DNA of 64,000 nt from Phocaeicola massiliensis B84634 = Timone 84634 = DSM 17679 = JCM 13223. GTDB lineage: Bacteria; Bacteroidota; Bacteroidia; Bacteroidales; Bacteroidaceae. The stretch covers positions 248,001 to 312,000 of the forward strand of contig NZ_KB905475.1 in assembly GCF_000382445.1 (NCBI RefSeq), given 5' to 3'. Position 1 is the first letter of the stretch. Each line of letters opens with the position of its first letter. The translations under genes and the position numbers were made by a program. The notes below the pieces were generated by a model. It ran no database searches. It was not told where the DNA came from and worked only from the letters and a program-made list of their open reading frames with translations. Of the stretch, positions 63,791 to 64,000 are shown in pieces.

Positions 63791-64000
63791 TCATTCGTTT
63801 ACCTCCATTTGACTGATTATACATTCTATCGCATCAGTCATTTTCGTTACATGGGCAAAGGTATTTACGGGTTCTTCACGGACAAACAAGGTCGAGCCGC
63901 AAGCGGTTCTGATAAAAATCTTCCTGCCGTACTGCGTCCGGAGAGTATTTTTCTCATAAACCTTGTTTGTCCTAAACCCTACACCATTATCGCCCCTGAA
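63791..64000 (-). CDS. C-terminal 69 residues of an unrecognised protein (5' end off window)
   Basis: The frame is open from the right edge to TGA at 63793-63791 and ends ...TKMTDAIECIISQMEVNE. The visible part (GFRTNKVYEKNTLRTQYGRK, IFIRTACGSTLFVREEPVN) shows no motif I can name. A hairpin terminator follows. Its neighbourhood with the 91-aa gene suggests an accessory segment. Confidence 0.5.
   Translation of the reverse strand, partial: FRGDNGVGFRTNKVYEKNTLRTQYGRKIFIRTACGSTLFVREEPVNTFAHVTKMTDAIECIISQMEVNE

Noticed and set aside
1-64000. tRNA, rRNA, CRISPR arrays, intact insertion sequences or a recombinase gene
   Set aside because: None was found by eye on either strand. The enzyme that would flip the promoters must be encoded outside the window, or inversion relies on general recombination.

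Overview
This window looks like the chromosome of a gut Bacteroides species, though I cannot name the species. The evidence is the Bacteroidetes promoter signature (TTG or TTTG at -33, TAnnTTTG at -7) before many genes, a SusC/SusD pair, SPII lipoproteins with a Cys-Lys-Asp/Glu start, a DUF3575/DUF5119/fimbrillin operon, a five-helix-type succinate dehydrogenase/fumarate reductase operon and two alpha-L-fucosidases.

The most interesting content is at the two ends. Four copies (here A, B, C, D) of a large surface lipoprotein gene share an almost identical leader, MNKKFLSAILFGALMV...CKDYDDD, and then diverge. This leader matches my recollection of the phase-variable S-layer family of B. thetaiotaomicron (BT1927 type). 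Each copy lies directly downstream of a short AraC-type HTH regulator. A and B (1569-10297) are head to head inside an imperfect inverted repeat with arms of about 960 bp. Each has a promoter segment of about 150 bp flanked by 25-bp inverted palindromic sites, and as read both promoters point inward, away from their operons (predicted OFF/OFF). C and D (56159-62454) are tail to tail. C has a full regulator and a fixed promoter. The regulator of D is cut off exactly at a 56-bp perfect inverted repeat shared in the same codon phase with the regulator of C, and the two leaders share a 76-bp perfect inverted repeat. This suggests that the C/D segment of about 6 kb can flip and place either surface protein behind the intact regulator start and promoter. 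No recombinase gene is visible in the window.

Between these ends lies mostly core genome. From 10471: a Na+/Ca2+ exchanger, an acyltransferase-like protein, a ParE-type topoisomerase subunit, coaD, an S41 protease, a PAP2 phosphatase, sdhC-sdhA-sdhB, an AraC regulator and a fimbrial operon. From 25400: a candidate small RNA of about 70 nt, susC-susD and a GH29 alpha-fucosidase. From 33985: dprA, a thioesterase, a dihydrouridine synthase, fucO, DUF2851, and a dapB-lepB-lepB2-wbqC run in which the second signal peptidase lacks the catalytic Ser and Lys. From 42956: an SDR and uxuA. From 45100: a GH95 alpha-fucosidase, an M16 peptidase, LOG, SIS and GH18 genes, and an EFR1-mnmA-M1 peptidase operon. 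The fucosidases (GH29, GH95), SusCD and FucO point to harvest and fermentation of host-glycan fucose; UxuA and the SDR point to uronate use.

The extreme edges look accessory. The left edge has a truncated protein with an N-terminal nucleotidyltransferase-like domain and a C-terminal P-loop. The right edge has small unrecognised genes, one preceded by a leader with interleaved (pseudoknot-type) inverted repeats. I saw no rRNA, tRNA, CRISPR array or intact insertion sequence.
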